Assembly (NCBI RefSeq): GCF_009827615.1
Contig: NZ_WTYU01000002.1
Location: 789,020 to 853,019, forward strand
DNA from: Allopontixanthobacter confluentis
Lineage (GTDB): Bacteria; Pseudomonadota; Alphaproteobacteria; Sphingomonadales; Sphingomonadaceae
Length of the DNA stretch: 64,000 nt
Reading direction: 5' to 3'
The position numbers and the translations under genes were made by a program. The notes below the pieces were generated by a model. The model had not been told where the DNA came from. It worked only from the letters and a program-made list of their open reading frames with translations, and ran no database searches. Shown in pieces: positions 37,302-44,391 of this stretch. How positions within the stretch are numbered: the stretch's first letter is position 1; the number at the start of each line of letters is the position of its first letter.

Positions 37302-38324
37302 ATGACAATTTCATCAAAGACCCCTGTTCTTGTCACCGGCGGGGCCGGATATATCGGCAGCCATGCCGTGCTGGCCTTGCGTGATGCTGGCTGGCCGGTC
37401 GCAGTGATCGACAATTTCAGCACCGGTTTCCGCTTCGCCATTCCAGATGGGGTGCCAGTGTATGACGGCGATATCGAGGATGGCGCATTGCTGGCGCGCA
37501 TTTTTGCAGAACAGGGCATGGGCAATGGCGCAGGGGCAGTGATGCATTTTGCCGGGTCCATCGTGGTGCCCGAATCGGTGGAACAGCCGCTGGCCTATTA
37601 TCACAACAACACCGTGAAAAGCCGCGCGCTGATCGAAGCTGCGGTCACTGCCGGTGTGCCGCATTTCATCTTCAGTTCCACTGCCGCCACCTATGGCATG
37701 CCGGTTGCCTCCCCGGTCAGCGAGGATTGCCCGCAAGTGCCGATCAACCCTTATGGCTGGTCAAAACTGATGACGGAACAAATGCTGGCCGATACCGCCG
37801 CTGTCTATCCGATGAATTTCTGTGCGCTGCGTTACTTCAACGTCGCGGGCGCTGATCCGCAGGGGCGCAGCGGGCAGTCCACCGCCGGGGCCACCCACCT
37901 GATCAAGGTGGCGGTTGAAGCGGCGCTGGGTAAACGGGATAGCGTGGCGGTTTTCGGTACGGATTACGACACGCCCGATGGCACGGGCGTGCGCGATTAT
38001 ATTCATGTGTCCGATCTTGCTGCTGCCCATGTGCTGGCACTGGAAGAACTGGTGCGGGCGCCGCACACATCGCTGCAGATGAATTGCGGCTATGGGCGCG
38101 GCTTTTCCGTGCTGGAAGTGCTGGATGCGGTGGACCGGGTGACCAACCTGAAACTGAACCGCCAGATGCAGCCGCGCCGCGCCGGCGATCCGGGTTCGCT
38201 GGTTTCGGACCCGTCGCGAATCAATGCAACGCTGCCATGGCAGCCGCAGCATGCTGATCTGGATGTGATTATAGGCCATGCGCTGCAATGGGAGCGCAAA
38301 TTGCAGGAAATCAGGCGTGGTTAA
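37302..38324 (+). CDS. galE: UDP-glucose 4-epimerase
   Basis: Interconverts UDP-glucose and UDP-galactose. The 340-residue protein has the NAD site VTGGAGYIGSHAVLAL, FAGSIVVPES, the catalytic Ser-Ser-Thr-Ala-Ala-Thr-Tyr segment plus YGWSKL (Tyr-x-x-x-Lys), LRYFNVAGADP and GTGVRDYIHVSDL. A galE-like enzyme acting on another UDP-sugar cannot be excluded. ATG 37302 follows an unused ATG-like codon at 37281. Confidence 0.94.
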   Translation: MTISSKTPVLVTGGAGYIGSHAVLALRDAGWPVAVIDNFSTGFRFAIPDGVPVYDGDIEDGALLARIFAEQGMGNGAGAVMHFAGSIVVPESVEQPLAYYHNNTVKSRALIEAAVTAGVPHFIFSSTAATYGMPVASPVSEDCPQVPINPYGWSKLMTEQMLADTAAVYPMNFCALRYFNVAGADPQGRSGQSTAGATHLIKVAVEAALGKRDSVAVFGTDYDTPDGTGVRDYIHVSDLAAAHVLALEELVRAPHTSLQMNCGYGRGFSVLEVLDAVDRVTNLKLNRQMQPRRAGDPGSLVSDPSRINATLPWQPQHADLDVIIGHALQWERKLQEIRRG

Positions 38325-38387
38325 GGTCTGGCATCCTATACAAAGGTCAACCACAGGTCGCTGGCCGCATATTGCTATGCGAATCTG

Positions 38388-38416
38388 TTGACTTCGCCGG
38401 TGCCTGCCCGTAATTG
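38388..38416 (+). promoter_or_regulatory. Promoter of rpmJ
   Basis: TTGACT at 38388-38393, a spacer of 17 bases, and TAATTG at 38411-38416. The -35 matches five of six consensus bases. Transcription would start near 38423, leaving a leader of about 57 bases that contains the hairpin at 38433. Confidence 0.55.
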
Positions 38417-38432
38417 CGCCGCTTGAATTTCA

Positions 38433-38466
38433 GGCATCGGGGGCCATCTCCGGTGCCACTTTTTTT
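38433..38466 (+). terminator. Hairpin and T-run in the rpmJ leader (candidate attenuator)
   Basis: GGCATCGG at 38433-38440 pairs with CCGGTGCC at 38450-38457 (one G-U pair), followed after two bases by seven T (38460-38466). This is an intrinsic-terminator shape ending 13 bases before the rpmJ start codon and downstream of its probable promoter. It may also simply end galE transcripts. Confidence 0.55.
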
Positions 38467-38479
38467 GGAAAAACCGACC

Positions 38480-38605
38480 ATGAAGATCCGCAACAGCCTC
38501 AAGTCGCTGAAAAACCGCCACCGCGATTGCCGCGTTATTCGCCGCCGCGGCCGGACCTATGTCATCAACAAGACCAACCGTCGTTTCAAGGCGCGCCAGG
38601 GCTAA
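38480..38605 (+). CDS. rpmJ: 50S ribosomal protein L36
   Basis: A 41-residue very basic protein, [20 protein letters not shown] followed by [21 protein letters not shown]. It matches the YkgO-like L36 form that has only one Cys (Cys 17) and lacks the zinc-binding Cys set. Such zinc-free forms are often regulated by Zur, but no clear Zur site was found here. Confidence 0.95.
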   Translation: MKIRNSLKSLKNRHRDCRVIRRRGRTYVINKTNRRFKARQG

Positions 38606-38757
38606 TCCCCAAGGTTTCCACGGCTGCTTCATGCAGTGATTCGGGCTTGATCTGGTCATGCTCGTGGAAGTGGGCCGGGGCTGTTGAAGGGGCTGCTGAA
38701 CTGGTCCCGGTTATTTGGCCCCGATGATTTGGCCCTATTGATATCGAACGCTCCTTG

Positions 38758-38815
38758 CCGGCCCGTTCCCCATGATGATGACCCGTTAGGGCAGTCATCA
38801 AGGGGAACGGGCCGG
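38758..38815. repeat. Long inverted repeat between rpmJ and the HAD gene
   Basis: A 14-bp perfect outer stem (38758-38771 with 38802-38815) and a 7-bp inner stem (38776-38782 with 38794-38800), with a small bulge and an 11-base loop. It has no T-run. It could be a terminator of rpmJ, an RNA-protection structure, or a dispersed palindromic element. Confidence 0.85.
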
Positions 38816-38859
38816 AGGCGCTTCCAGCTTGGCGATCCGGCAACCATGGACCTGCGCGC

Positions 38860-39549
38860 ATGACATCTGCAACACCATCCCCGCAAGCGGGCAGCGCCGC
38901 TCTGCTTCACAACGATGTGGATGACGACGAATTGCCTGCCGATGCCGTGCAGGCCGTGGTGTTTGATGTGGGGCGGGTGATTGTGCAGTGGGATCTGCGC
39001 TGCCTGTTTGCAAAACTCATTCCCGACCAGCAGGAACTTGACTGGTTTGTCGCCAACGTCGTGACCGAAGAATGGCATTTCCAGCATGATGCCGGAAGGC
39101 CGCTGGCTGACATGGTGCCAGAACGTAAAGCGCAGTTTCCTGACTATGCCGTTCTGATTGATGCCTATGCGGAGCGTTTTCTGGAAACCATTCCGGGGCC
39201 GGTTGCAGGGACGGCGGCCTTGATTGATGGTCTGGCAGAAGCCGGCCAGCCCTTATTTGCCATCACCAATTTCGGCGCCGAATTCTGGGAGATGTTCCGC
39301 CCCACGGAGCCGGTGCTGGACCATTTTCAGGATATTGTGGTGTCGGGGAAAGAAAAGCTGGCTAAGCCTGATCCGGCCATTTTCCAACTGGCACAAGCCA
39401 GATTTGGCCATGCGCCCGCGCAGATGCTGTTCATCGACGATAATCTGGCAAATATCACCGCTGCCCGGCGGGAAGGCTGGCAGGTGCATCATTTCGAAAA
39501 TGCCGCGGTGCTGGAAACGGATTTGCGTGCGCGGGGGCTGATCGCCTAA
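38860..39549 (+). CDS. HAD-superfamily (haloacid dehalogenase-like) hydrolase
   Basis: A 229-residue HAD subfamily IA protein: VVFDVGRVIVQWD with the nucleophilic Asp, LFAITNFGAEFW with the motif II Thr/Asn, SGKEKLAKPDPAIFQLAQ with the motif III Lys, and MLFIDDNLANITAARREGW with the motif IV Asp pair. It is likely a small-molecule phosphatase or dehalogenase of unknown substrate. The N-terminal 28 residues before the motif are unstructured. Confidence 0.9.
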   Translation: MTSATPSPQAGSAALLHNDVDDDELPADAVQAVVFDVGRVIVQWDLRCLFAKLIPDQQELDWFVANVVTEEWHFQHDAGRPLADMVPERKAQFPDYAVLIDAYAERFLETIPGPVAGTAALIDGLAEAGQPLFAITNFGAEFWEMFRPTEPVLDHFQDIVVSGKEKLAKPDPAIFQLAQARFGHAPAQMLFIDDNLANITAARREGWQVHHFENAAVLETDLRARGLIA

Positions 39550-39584
39550 AAAACAGGCTCCCGGGGTTGATGCCCGGAAGCCTG
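39548..39584 (-). terminator. Terminator of the CC_3452-like gene
   Basis: CAGGCT (39554-39559) pairs with AGCCTG (39579-39584), extended by CCGGG/CCCGG. On the minus strand it is followed by a run of T corresponding to A residues at 39548-39553. It lies after the minus-strand gene ending at 39632 and overlaps the end of the HAD gene. Confidence 0.75.
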
Positions 39585-39631
39585 AAAGTGCCACCCTATC
39601 TGGAGAGGACGGGGGGGATTTTGAACAGGGG

Positions 39632-39976
39632 TCAGTTGCCGTTGCAGCTGGCGATGTCTTCTGCGCTGAGGTCTTTGCCGTCAGCCGAAAATCTGGTGAC
39701 TGCGCCCATTTCGCGCACGACACGCTTGCAGATGTTGAGTGGGCGCGACGTGCCCTTGCCAGCCAAGCACACAGCGCCATCGCACTGCCATGCCTGGCCG
39801 CTGATAATGGTGCGGGCTTCTGCTGCAGGGGCCGCCAGTTCCACAGTATAAAACGGGCCATTGCTGCGCGCTTCTGCCGGGGTGGGGGTGATCGCAGCGC
39901 CGAATGTCAGGCTGGTCCATGCCAGCGCCATGCCGATGGCACTGAAATTGCGGATGCGGTGTTGGGGGATAGTCAT
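39632..39976 (-). CDS. CC_3452-like exported protein
   Basis: A 114-residue protein with a signal peptide ending near AEARS. The mature sequence NGPFYTVELAAPAAEARTIISGQAWQCDGAVCLAGKGTSRPLNICKRVVREMG contains three of the four mature-part Cys and matches my memory of the CC_3452 family of Caulobacter and sphingomonads. Unknown function, probably periplasmic. An AAGGA site eight bases before ATG 39976 decides the start. It diverges from the HxlR regulator gene. Confidence 0.7.
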   Translation of the reverse strand: MTIPQHRIRNFSAIGMALAWTSLTFGAAITPTPAEARSNGPFYTVELAAPAAEARTIISGQAWQCDGAVCLAGKGTSRPLNICKRVVREMGAVTRFSADGKDLSAEDIASCNGN

Positions 39977-40034
39977 GATGCGGGTCCTTGATCGTGAAAC
40001 GCTGGTCATCGCTGGCCGCCATAATCAGTTTCAA

Positions 40035-40062
40035 TTGACAACCAGTTGCGAATCACTACCTA
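40035..40062 (+). promoter_or_regulatory. Candidate promoter of the HxlR gene
   Basis: A perfect TTGACA at 40035-40040, a 16-base spacer and TACCTA at 40057-40062. The region is AT-rich compared with the coding DNA. Confidence 0.45.
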
Positions 40063-40077
40063 GTCCAATAGATTTTA

Positions 40078-40087
40078 AGTTGCAACT
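40078..40087. promoter_or_regulatory. Candidate HxlR operator
   Basis: AGTTGCAACT is a perfect 10-bp palindrome just downstream of the promoter, and a half-site AGTTGC occurs at 40044-40049. Autoregulation by the adjacent HxlR-type regulator is a plausible reading. Confidence 0.4.
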
Positions 40088-40154
40088 GAAAACTTACTTT
40101 AGCTTTTGTGACAGGCCCAATACGCGCTAGACGCTACGGCGGAGAGAGATTCTG

Positions 40155-40727
40155 ATGGGTGAATTACGCGAGCCGCTTAAAGAGCTGACAGTCTGCGGGC
40201 TGCCTGAAGCGCTGGAAACCATGGGTGAACGGTGGTCATTCATGATCCTGCGTGCGTCGTTCAACGGGTTGCATCATTTCGAAGAATTTCTGAACGAGTT
40301 GGGAATCGCCCGGAACATCCTGTCCAGCAGGCTGGCCAAGCTGGTCGATCATGGCATTCTCAGCCGTGACCCGTGCCCGGATGACCGGCGCCGGATTGAA
40401 TATCGGCTGACGGAAAAGGGCATGGATCTACTGCCGGCAATGCTGGCGCTGCGCCAGTGGGGTCAGAAATATGGCTCGGAAATCACCGAAAACCCGGTGC
40501 TGGTGGACGAACGCGACCGGTTGCCGATTGGCCCTGTGTCCATTCTTGCCCATGATGGCCGGATTCTGACCTATATGGATCTCAATCTACAGGCGCGTGA
40601 AAGGATTGGCATCAGGCCGGATGGCACAGTCGCGGAAGAATCCCGCGATGCTTGCGCGCCGGGAAGTTTCGCCCGCACACTCGCTGATGATCCTGATGCG
40701 CCGCCGACCCGGGTCGCTAACGGCTGA
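40155..40727 (+). CDS. HxlR-family transcriptional regulator
   Basis: A 190-residue winged helix-turn-helix protein. The HxlR pattern is clear: LKELTVCGLPEALETMGERWSFMILRASFNG, FEEFLNELGIARNILSSRLAKLVDHGILSRDPCP and RIEYRLTEKGMDLLPAMLALRQWG. It contains the conserved Cys near the N-terminus that senses redox or electrophiles in several relatives. Its C-terminal 80 residues are longer than the minimal family. It probably controls the divergent gene or a distant target. Confidence 0.9.
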   Translation: MGELREPLKELTVCGLPEALETMGERWSFMILRASFNGLHHFEEFLNELGIARNILSSRLAKLVDHGILSRDPCPDDRRRIEYRLTEKGMDLLPAMLALRQWGQKYGSEITENPVLVDERDRLPIGPVSILAHDGRILTYMDLNLQARERIGIRPDGTVAEESRDACAPGSFARTLADDPDAPPTRVANG

Positions 40728-40824
40728 CCTCCGCCATTGCATCTTCGCCCGCCAGATTTGGGGCGCAGCGCGAGACTTTGAATTTAACCGTAACCCCTTC
40801 CGGTCCTCGCACCTCGGCGGGCCA

Positions 40825-42333
40825 TCATGCTCGCGGCGCTTGCCTGCGGTAGGACAGCGCTTCGGCAATGTGAATCCGCCCGATCTGCTCCGCGCCTGCC
40901 AGATCCGCGATGGTGCGCGCCACGCGCAGCATGCGGGTGTATCCGCGTGCGGACAGGCGCATGGCTTCTGCTGCCTGCAACAACAATGCGCGGCCCGCTT
41001 GGTCAGGCGTTGCGTGCCGGTCCAGATGTTCGCCCGCCAGTTCGGCATTGGTGCGCGCGCCTGTCTCAGTCGCGCGGCTTCTCTGGATCGCACGCGCCGC
41101 GGCCACCCGTGCGGCCACTTCTGCGGTGCCTTCTGCTGCGGGCGGCAACGCAAGATCCGCCGCGCTGACGGCATCGACTTCCACATGCAGATCAATCCGG
41201 TCGAGCATCGGGCCTGAAACCTTGCTCTGGTAATCCGCCGCGCAGCGCGGGGCGCGGCTGCAGGCTAGCGCCGGATCGCCCAGATGGCCGCAACGGCACG
41301 GGTTCATCGCCGCGATCAGCTGGACACGGGCCGGAAAGGTAACATGCGCATTGGCGCGCGCCACATCCACCTTGCCGGTTTCCAGCGGTTGCCGCAGCGA
41401 ATCGAGGACGGCCCGCTGGAATTCGGGCAATTCGTCCAGAAACAGAACTCCCAGATGCGCCAGGCTGACTTCGCCCGGCTTCACCTTGTGCCCGCCGCCG
41501 GTAAGCGCGGCCATGCTGGCGGAATGATGGGGGGCGCGAAATGGCCGTGCGCGGCTGATGCGCCCGCCTTCCAGCAGGCCCGCAACAGATTGCACCATGG
41601 ACACTTCCAGCGCTTCTGCCGGTGTCAGATCGGGCAATATTCCGGACAGGCAACTGGCCAGCAGGCTTTTGCCAGCGCCCGGCGGGCCGGACATCAGCAG
41701 ATTATGACCGCCAGCAGCCGCAATTTCCAGCGCGCGTTTGGCCGTTTCCTGCCCTTTTACTTGCTTGAGGTCAGGGCCGGGCGGGCTTTGCTCGACTTCG
41801 CCCTGTTGCGGCGGCGGCAGGGTCTGGCTGCCCTTGAGATGGTTGAGCAGGCTGACCAGATCGGGCGCGGCGCAAATCGCAATGCCTGCCGCCCAGCGCG
41901 CTTCTGCGCCCTGTGTGGCAGGGCAGATAAGGCCGACTTCCGCTTCGCTGGCATGAATGGCCGCCAGCAGCACGCCGGGTGATGCCACGATGCGCCCGTC
42001 CAGCGCCAGTTCGCCCACTGCGACCCAATCGGCCAGTTGTTCGGCATCGGTCACGCCCATCGCCGCTAACAGCGCCAGCGCAATGGGCAAATCGTAATGC
42101 GACCCTTCCTTGGGCAGGTCCGCTGGCGAAAGATTGATGGTGATGCGTTTTGGCGGCAACGACAGGCCCATGGCCGCAAGGGCGGATTGCACGCGTTCGC
42201 GGCTTTCCCCGACGGCCTTGTCCGCCAGGCCAACAATGTTGAAGCGCGGCAGACCGGGCGCGATCTGGCATTGCACTTCCACGGCGCGCGCTTCCAGCCC
42301 AAGATAGGCCACCGTCCGGACCAGTGCGACCAC
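40825..42333 (-). CDS. YifB/ComM-family Mg-chelatase-like AAA ATPase
   Basis: A 502-residue protein with the ComM-type layout: an N-terminal Lon-protease-like fold (EVQCQIAPGLPRFNIVGLADKAVGESRERVQSALAAMG), the AAA module with Walker A MSGPPGAGKSLLASCL and Walker B GVLFLDELPEF, the YifB block MNPCRCGHLGDPALACSRAP, and a C-terminal domain. ComM is a branch-migration helicase acting in natural transformation and recombination. The GTG at 42333 follows a GGGGG ribosome site and is preferred over the upstream ATGs. Confidence 0.92.
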   Translation of the reverse strand: MVALVRTVAYLGLEARAVEVQCQIAPGLPRFNIVGLADKAVGESRERVQSALAAMGLSLPPKRITINLSPADLPKEGSHYDLPIALALLAAMGVTDAEQLADWVAVGELALDGRIVASPGVLLAAIHASEAEVGLICPATQGAEARWAAGIAICAAPDLVSLLNHLKGSQTLPPPQQGEVEQSPPGPDLKQVKGQETAKRALEIAAAGGHNLLMSGPPGAGKSLLASCLSGILPDLTPAEALEVSMVQSVAGLLEGGRISRARPFRAPHHSASMAALTGGGHKVKPGEVSLAHLGVLFLDELPEFQRAVLDSLRQPLETGKVDVARANAHVTFPARVQLIAAMNPCRCGHLGDPALACSRAPRCAADYQSKVSGPMLDRIDLHVEVDAVSAADLALPPAAEGTAEVAARVAAARAIQRSRATETGARTNAELAGEHLDRHATPDQAGRALLLQAAEAMRLSARGYTRMLRVARTIADLAGAEQIGRIHIAEALSYRRQAPRA

Positions 42334-42483
42334 TATACCCCCTTTGCATTCCGCTGAATTTGGCTGCTTGTGTCGGCAAATGGCCATGAAGTCGAGCGCC
42401 AAGTGGCTGAAATTGCAGCGTCAACCAAATAGCAACCATTCAGGATAGGAAAGCGGAAACCGGCAGGCGGGCAGACTGGCCCG

Positions 42484-43269
42484 ATGCGGAGCGCAATCGC
42501 CTTTTTCATCGCCATCGTCACGCTGTTTGGCGCGCCTGTGGCCATGCAGGCGCAAGTGCTGTCGGTCCAGACATGGGTCGAGGAATGGGATGATGCCGCG
42601 GGCCAATGGGTGCGGGTGGACGAAGGCGCAGACCGGCTGATCCCACGGGCTGATGCCAGCGCGCCGCAAGCCATCGCGGTGTATGGTCCGTTTCGCGTGC
42701 TGGATGGTGCGCGGGCGCAAATGGTCGGGGTTACCGATGCTGCAACCCCCCGTCAGTTTGCCGCAATGCTGCGAGCCTTTCCCGGCCTTGCCACAATCGA
42801 GATGGTGGAATGCCCCGGCACAGATGATGACCGCGCCAATATGCGGCTGGGCCGGATGATTCGCGCAGCCAATATCGCCACGCATGTTCCGGCAGGTGGC
42901 TCGGTTCGTTCCGGGGCGGTGGAATTGTTCCTGTCAGGCGCAAGCAGGCAGATTGACGACGGGGCGGAATTCGCGGTGCATGCGTGGCTGGATGATCATG
43001 GTCGCCAGCCCCACCACTTCGCGCCTGATTCGCCGCAAAACCGGACATATTTGGATTATTATGCCGAAATGGGCATGGAAGCAGCGCAGGCGCGCGCCTT
43101 TTATGATATGACCAATTCTGTTACCAATGATGCCGCCTTGTGGCTGGATGCGCAGGCTATGCGCCGCTGGACCCAAGGCGTAAAAGCAGATCGCACTGAT
43201 GCCCGGCAGGCCAATGCCGATAGCGGACGCGTGATTGCTTATCTTGACTCGGGCTTTGCCACGCCCTAA
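42484..43269 (+). CDS. Exported ClpP-like (COG3904-type) protein, tentative
   Basis: A 261-residue protein with a cleavable signal peptide (residues 1-23). The middle (TIEMVECPGTDDDRANMRLGRMIRAANIATHVPAGGSVRSGAVELFLSGASRQIDDGAEFAVHAW) follows the outline of periplasmic ClpP-fold proteins: a strand, a glycine-rich loop, a T-x-V block, a Ser-Gly-Ala segment and an H-x-W end. The usual Cys-x-Ser-Ala-Cys segment is changed to Arg-Ser-Gly-Ala-Val, so catalysis is doubtful. The last 90 residues are helical. Partner unknown. Confidence 0.55.
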   Translation: MRSAIAFFIAIVTLFGAPVAMQAQVLSVQTWVEEWDDAAGQWVRVDEGADRLIPRADASAPQAIAVYGPFRVLDGARAQMVGVTDAATPRQFAAMLRAFPGLATIEMVECPGTDDDRANMRLGRMIRAANIATHVPAGGSVRSGAVELFLSGASRQIDDGAEFAVHAWLDDHGRQPHHFAPDSPQNRTYLDYYAEMGMEAAQARAFYDMTNSVTNDAALWLDAQAMRRWTQGVKADRTDARQANADSGRVIAYLDSGFATP

Positions 43270-43287
43270 GCGCGCCGTTCAATTGAC

Positions 43288-43315
43288 GGCCTCCCGATAG
43301 AGGGCGGCCCTTTTT
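43288..43315 (+). terminator. Hairpin and T-run before rpmH
   Basis: GGCCTCCC (43288-43295) pairs with GGGCGGCC (43302-43309), one mismatch, followed by five T at 43311-43315. It lies 18 bases after the stop of the preceding gene and 20 bases before the rpmH start. It probably terminates the preceding transcript. Confidence 0.7.
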
Positions 43316-43334
43316 ATTTGTACTTGAGGTTATC

Positions 43335-43469
43335 ATGAAGCGGACTTTTCAGCCCAGCAATCTCGTGCGCGCACGTCGCCACGGTTTCTTCGCCCGCAAG
43401 GCAACTGTTGGCGGTCGCAAGATCCTGCGCGCACGTCGTGCACGTGGCCGCAAGAAACTCAGCGCCTGA
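43335..43469 (+). CDS. rpmH: 50S ribosomal protein L34
   Basis: A 44-residue basic protein, [20 protein letters not shown] then [24 protein letters not shown], identical in layout to L34. GAGG precedes the start. It begins the conserved rpmH-rnpA-yidD-yidC-engB cluster. Spacing to rnpA is 159 bases, so rnpA may have its own promoter. Confidence 0.97.
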   Translation: MKRTFQPSNLVRARRHGFFARKATVGGRKILRARRARGRKKLSA

Positions 43470-43628
43470 TTTTGCGCTGCTGAGGGGCTGAATTTTCAGC
43501 CTTTGCGCGCATTTCCGGCCCGCTCCCCCTACCAAGACCCTGCTCTATTCTGTGGCGCGGGTATTGGCATGGGGCGCGGGCCGGTTTGCATTTCCGGCGC
43601 ACGCATTTTCCTCTAGGGATATAGGGCC

Positions 43629-44123
43629 ATGCCGCCGGACACACCGATCATACTGACCCGCCGGGCCGATTTTCTGGCTGCGAATCGCGGGCTCAGGGTG
43701 GCACGGCGCGGTTTTGTTCTGTTGGCCCATCCCAATGACGGGAAGGGCACGCGCTACGGCATCACGGTGACCAAGAAGATCGGCAATGCGGTTGTCCGCA
43801 ACCGGATGAAGCGGCGGTTCCGCGCATTGCTGCGCGATGCCCTGCCCGCACGCGGTCTGGCCGATCATGATCTTGTGCTGATCGGCCGCGAAGGCGGGGT
43901 CGAGCGGGACTTTGGCGACCTGCATCGCGAGCTTGCGCGGGCGCTGGAAAAAGCAGCGCTGGGGCAGGGTGATCCGCCGCGCAGCAGAAGCGGGCGCCAT
44001 CGCGGCAAGCCAAAGCCGGGCCAGCGTTCGGGAGGGCAAGGTTCGGCTGGCCAAAGGTCGTCAGGGCAAGGCTCGTCAGGGCAAGGCTCGGCAGGACAGC
44101 CATCGTCAGGACGGGCCAAGTGA
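43629..44123 (+). CDS. rnpA: Ribonuclease P protein component with long repetitive tail
   Basis: The protein cofactor of RNase P, which trims the 5' ends of tRNA. Residues 1-115 are the RnpA fold, including [22 protein letters not shown], the RNA-binding signature. From about residue 120 the protein has an unusual low-complexity tail rich in Gly, Ser, Gln and Arg, with repeated GQGS-like units, up to residue 164. Typical RnpA is 110-130 residues. The stop overlaps the GTG start of yidD. Confidence 0.94.
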   Translation: MPPDTPIILTRRADFLAANRGLRVARRGFVLLAHPNDGKGTRYGITVTKKIGNAVVRNRMKRRFRALLRDALPARGLADHDLVLIGREGGVERDFGDLHRELARALEKAALGQGDPPRSRSGRHRGKPKPGQRSGGQGSAGQRSSGQGSSGQGSAGQPSSGRAK

Positions 44124-44329
44124 AGCAGATAATGATCCTCATCGCGCGGGGCTGGCAACTGGGTCCGTCGCGTATTTTGCCGCCATCGTGCCGCTTTGCC
44201 CCGTCCTGTTCGGAATATGCCATTCAGGCGCTGACCAAGTATGGCGCGATCAAGGGTGGATGGTTGGCGTTTAAGCGTATATTGCGCTGCCAACCCTTCG
44301 GCGGGCACGGGCACGATCCTGTGCCCTGA
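44120..44329 (+). CDS. yidD: Membrane protein insertion efficiency factor YidD
   Basis: A 69-residue protein with the YidD signature [48 protein letters not shown]. It assists YidC-dependent membrane protein insertion. Starts at GTG 44120, overlapping the rnpA stop by four bases. The cysteines are conserved in the family. Confidence 0.96.
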   Translation: MKQIMILIARGWQLGPSRILPPSCRFAPSCSEYAIQALTKYGAIKGGWLAFKRILRCQPFGGHGHDPVP

Positions 44330-44391
44330 CCGGATTCGACCCTGACTTAAGATGTTTTTTCAGTAACCTTTCAGACTAACGGGATCCCGCC

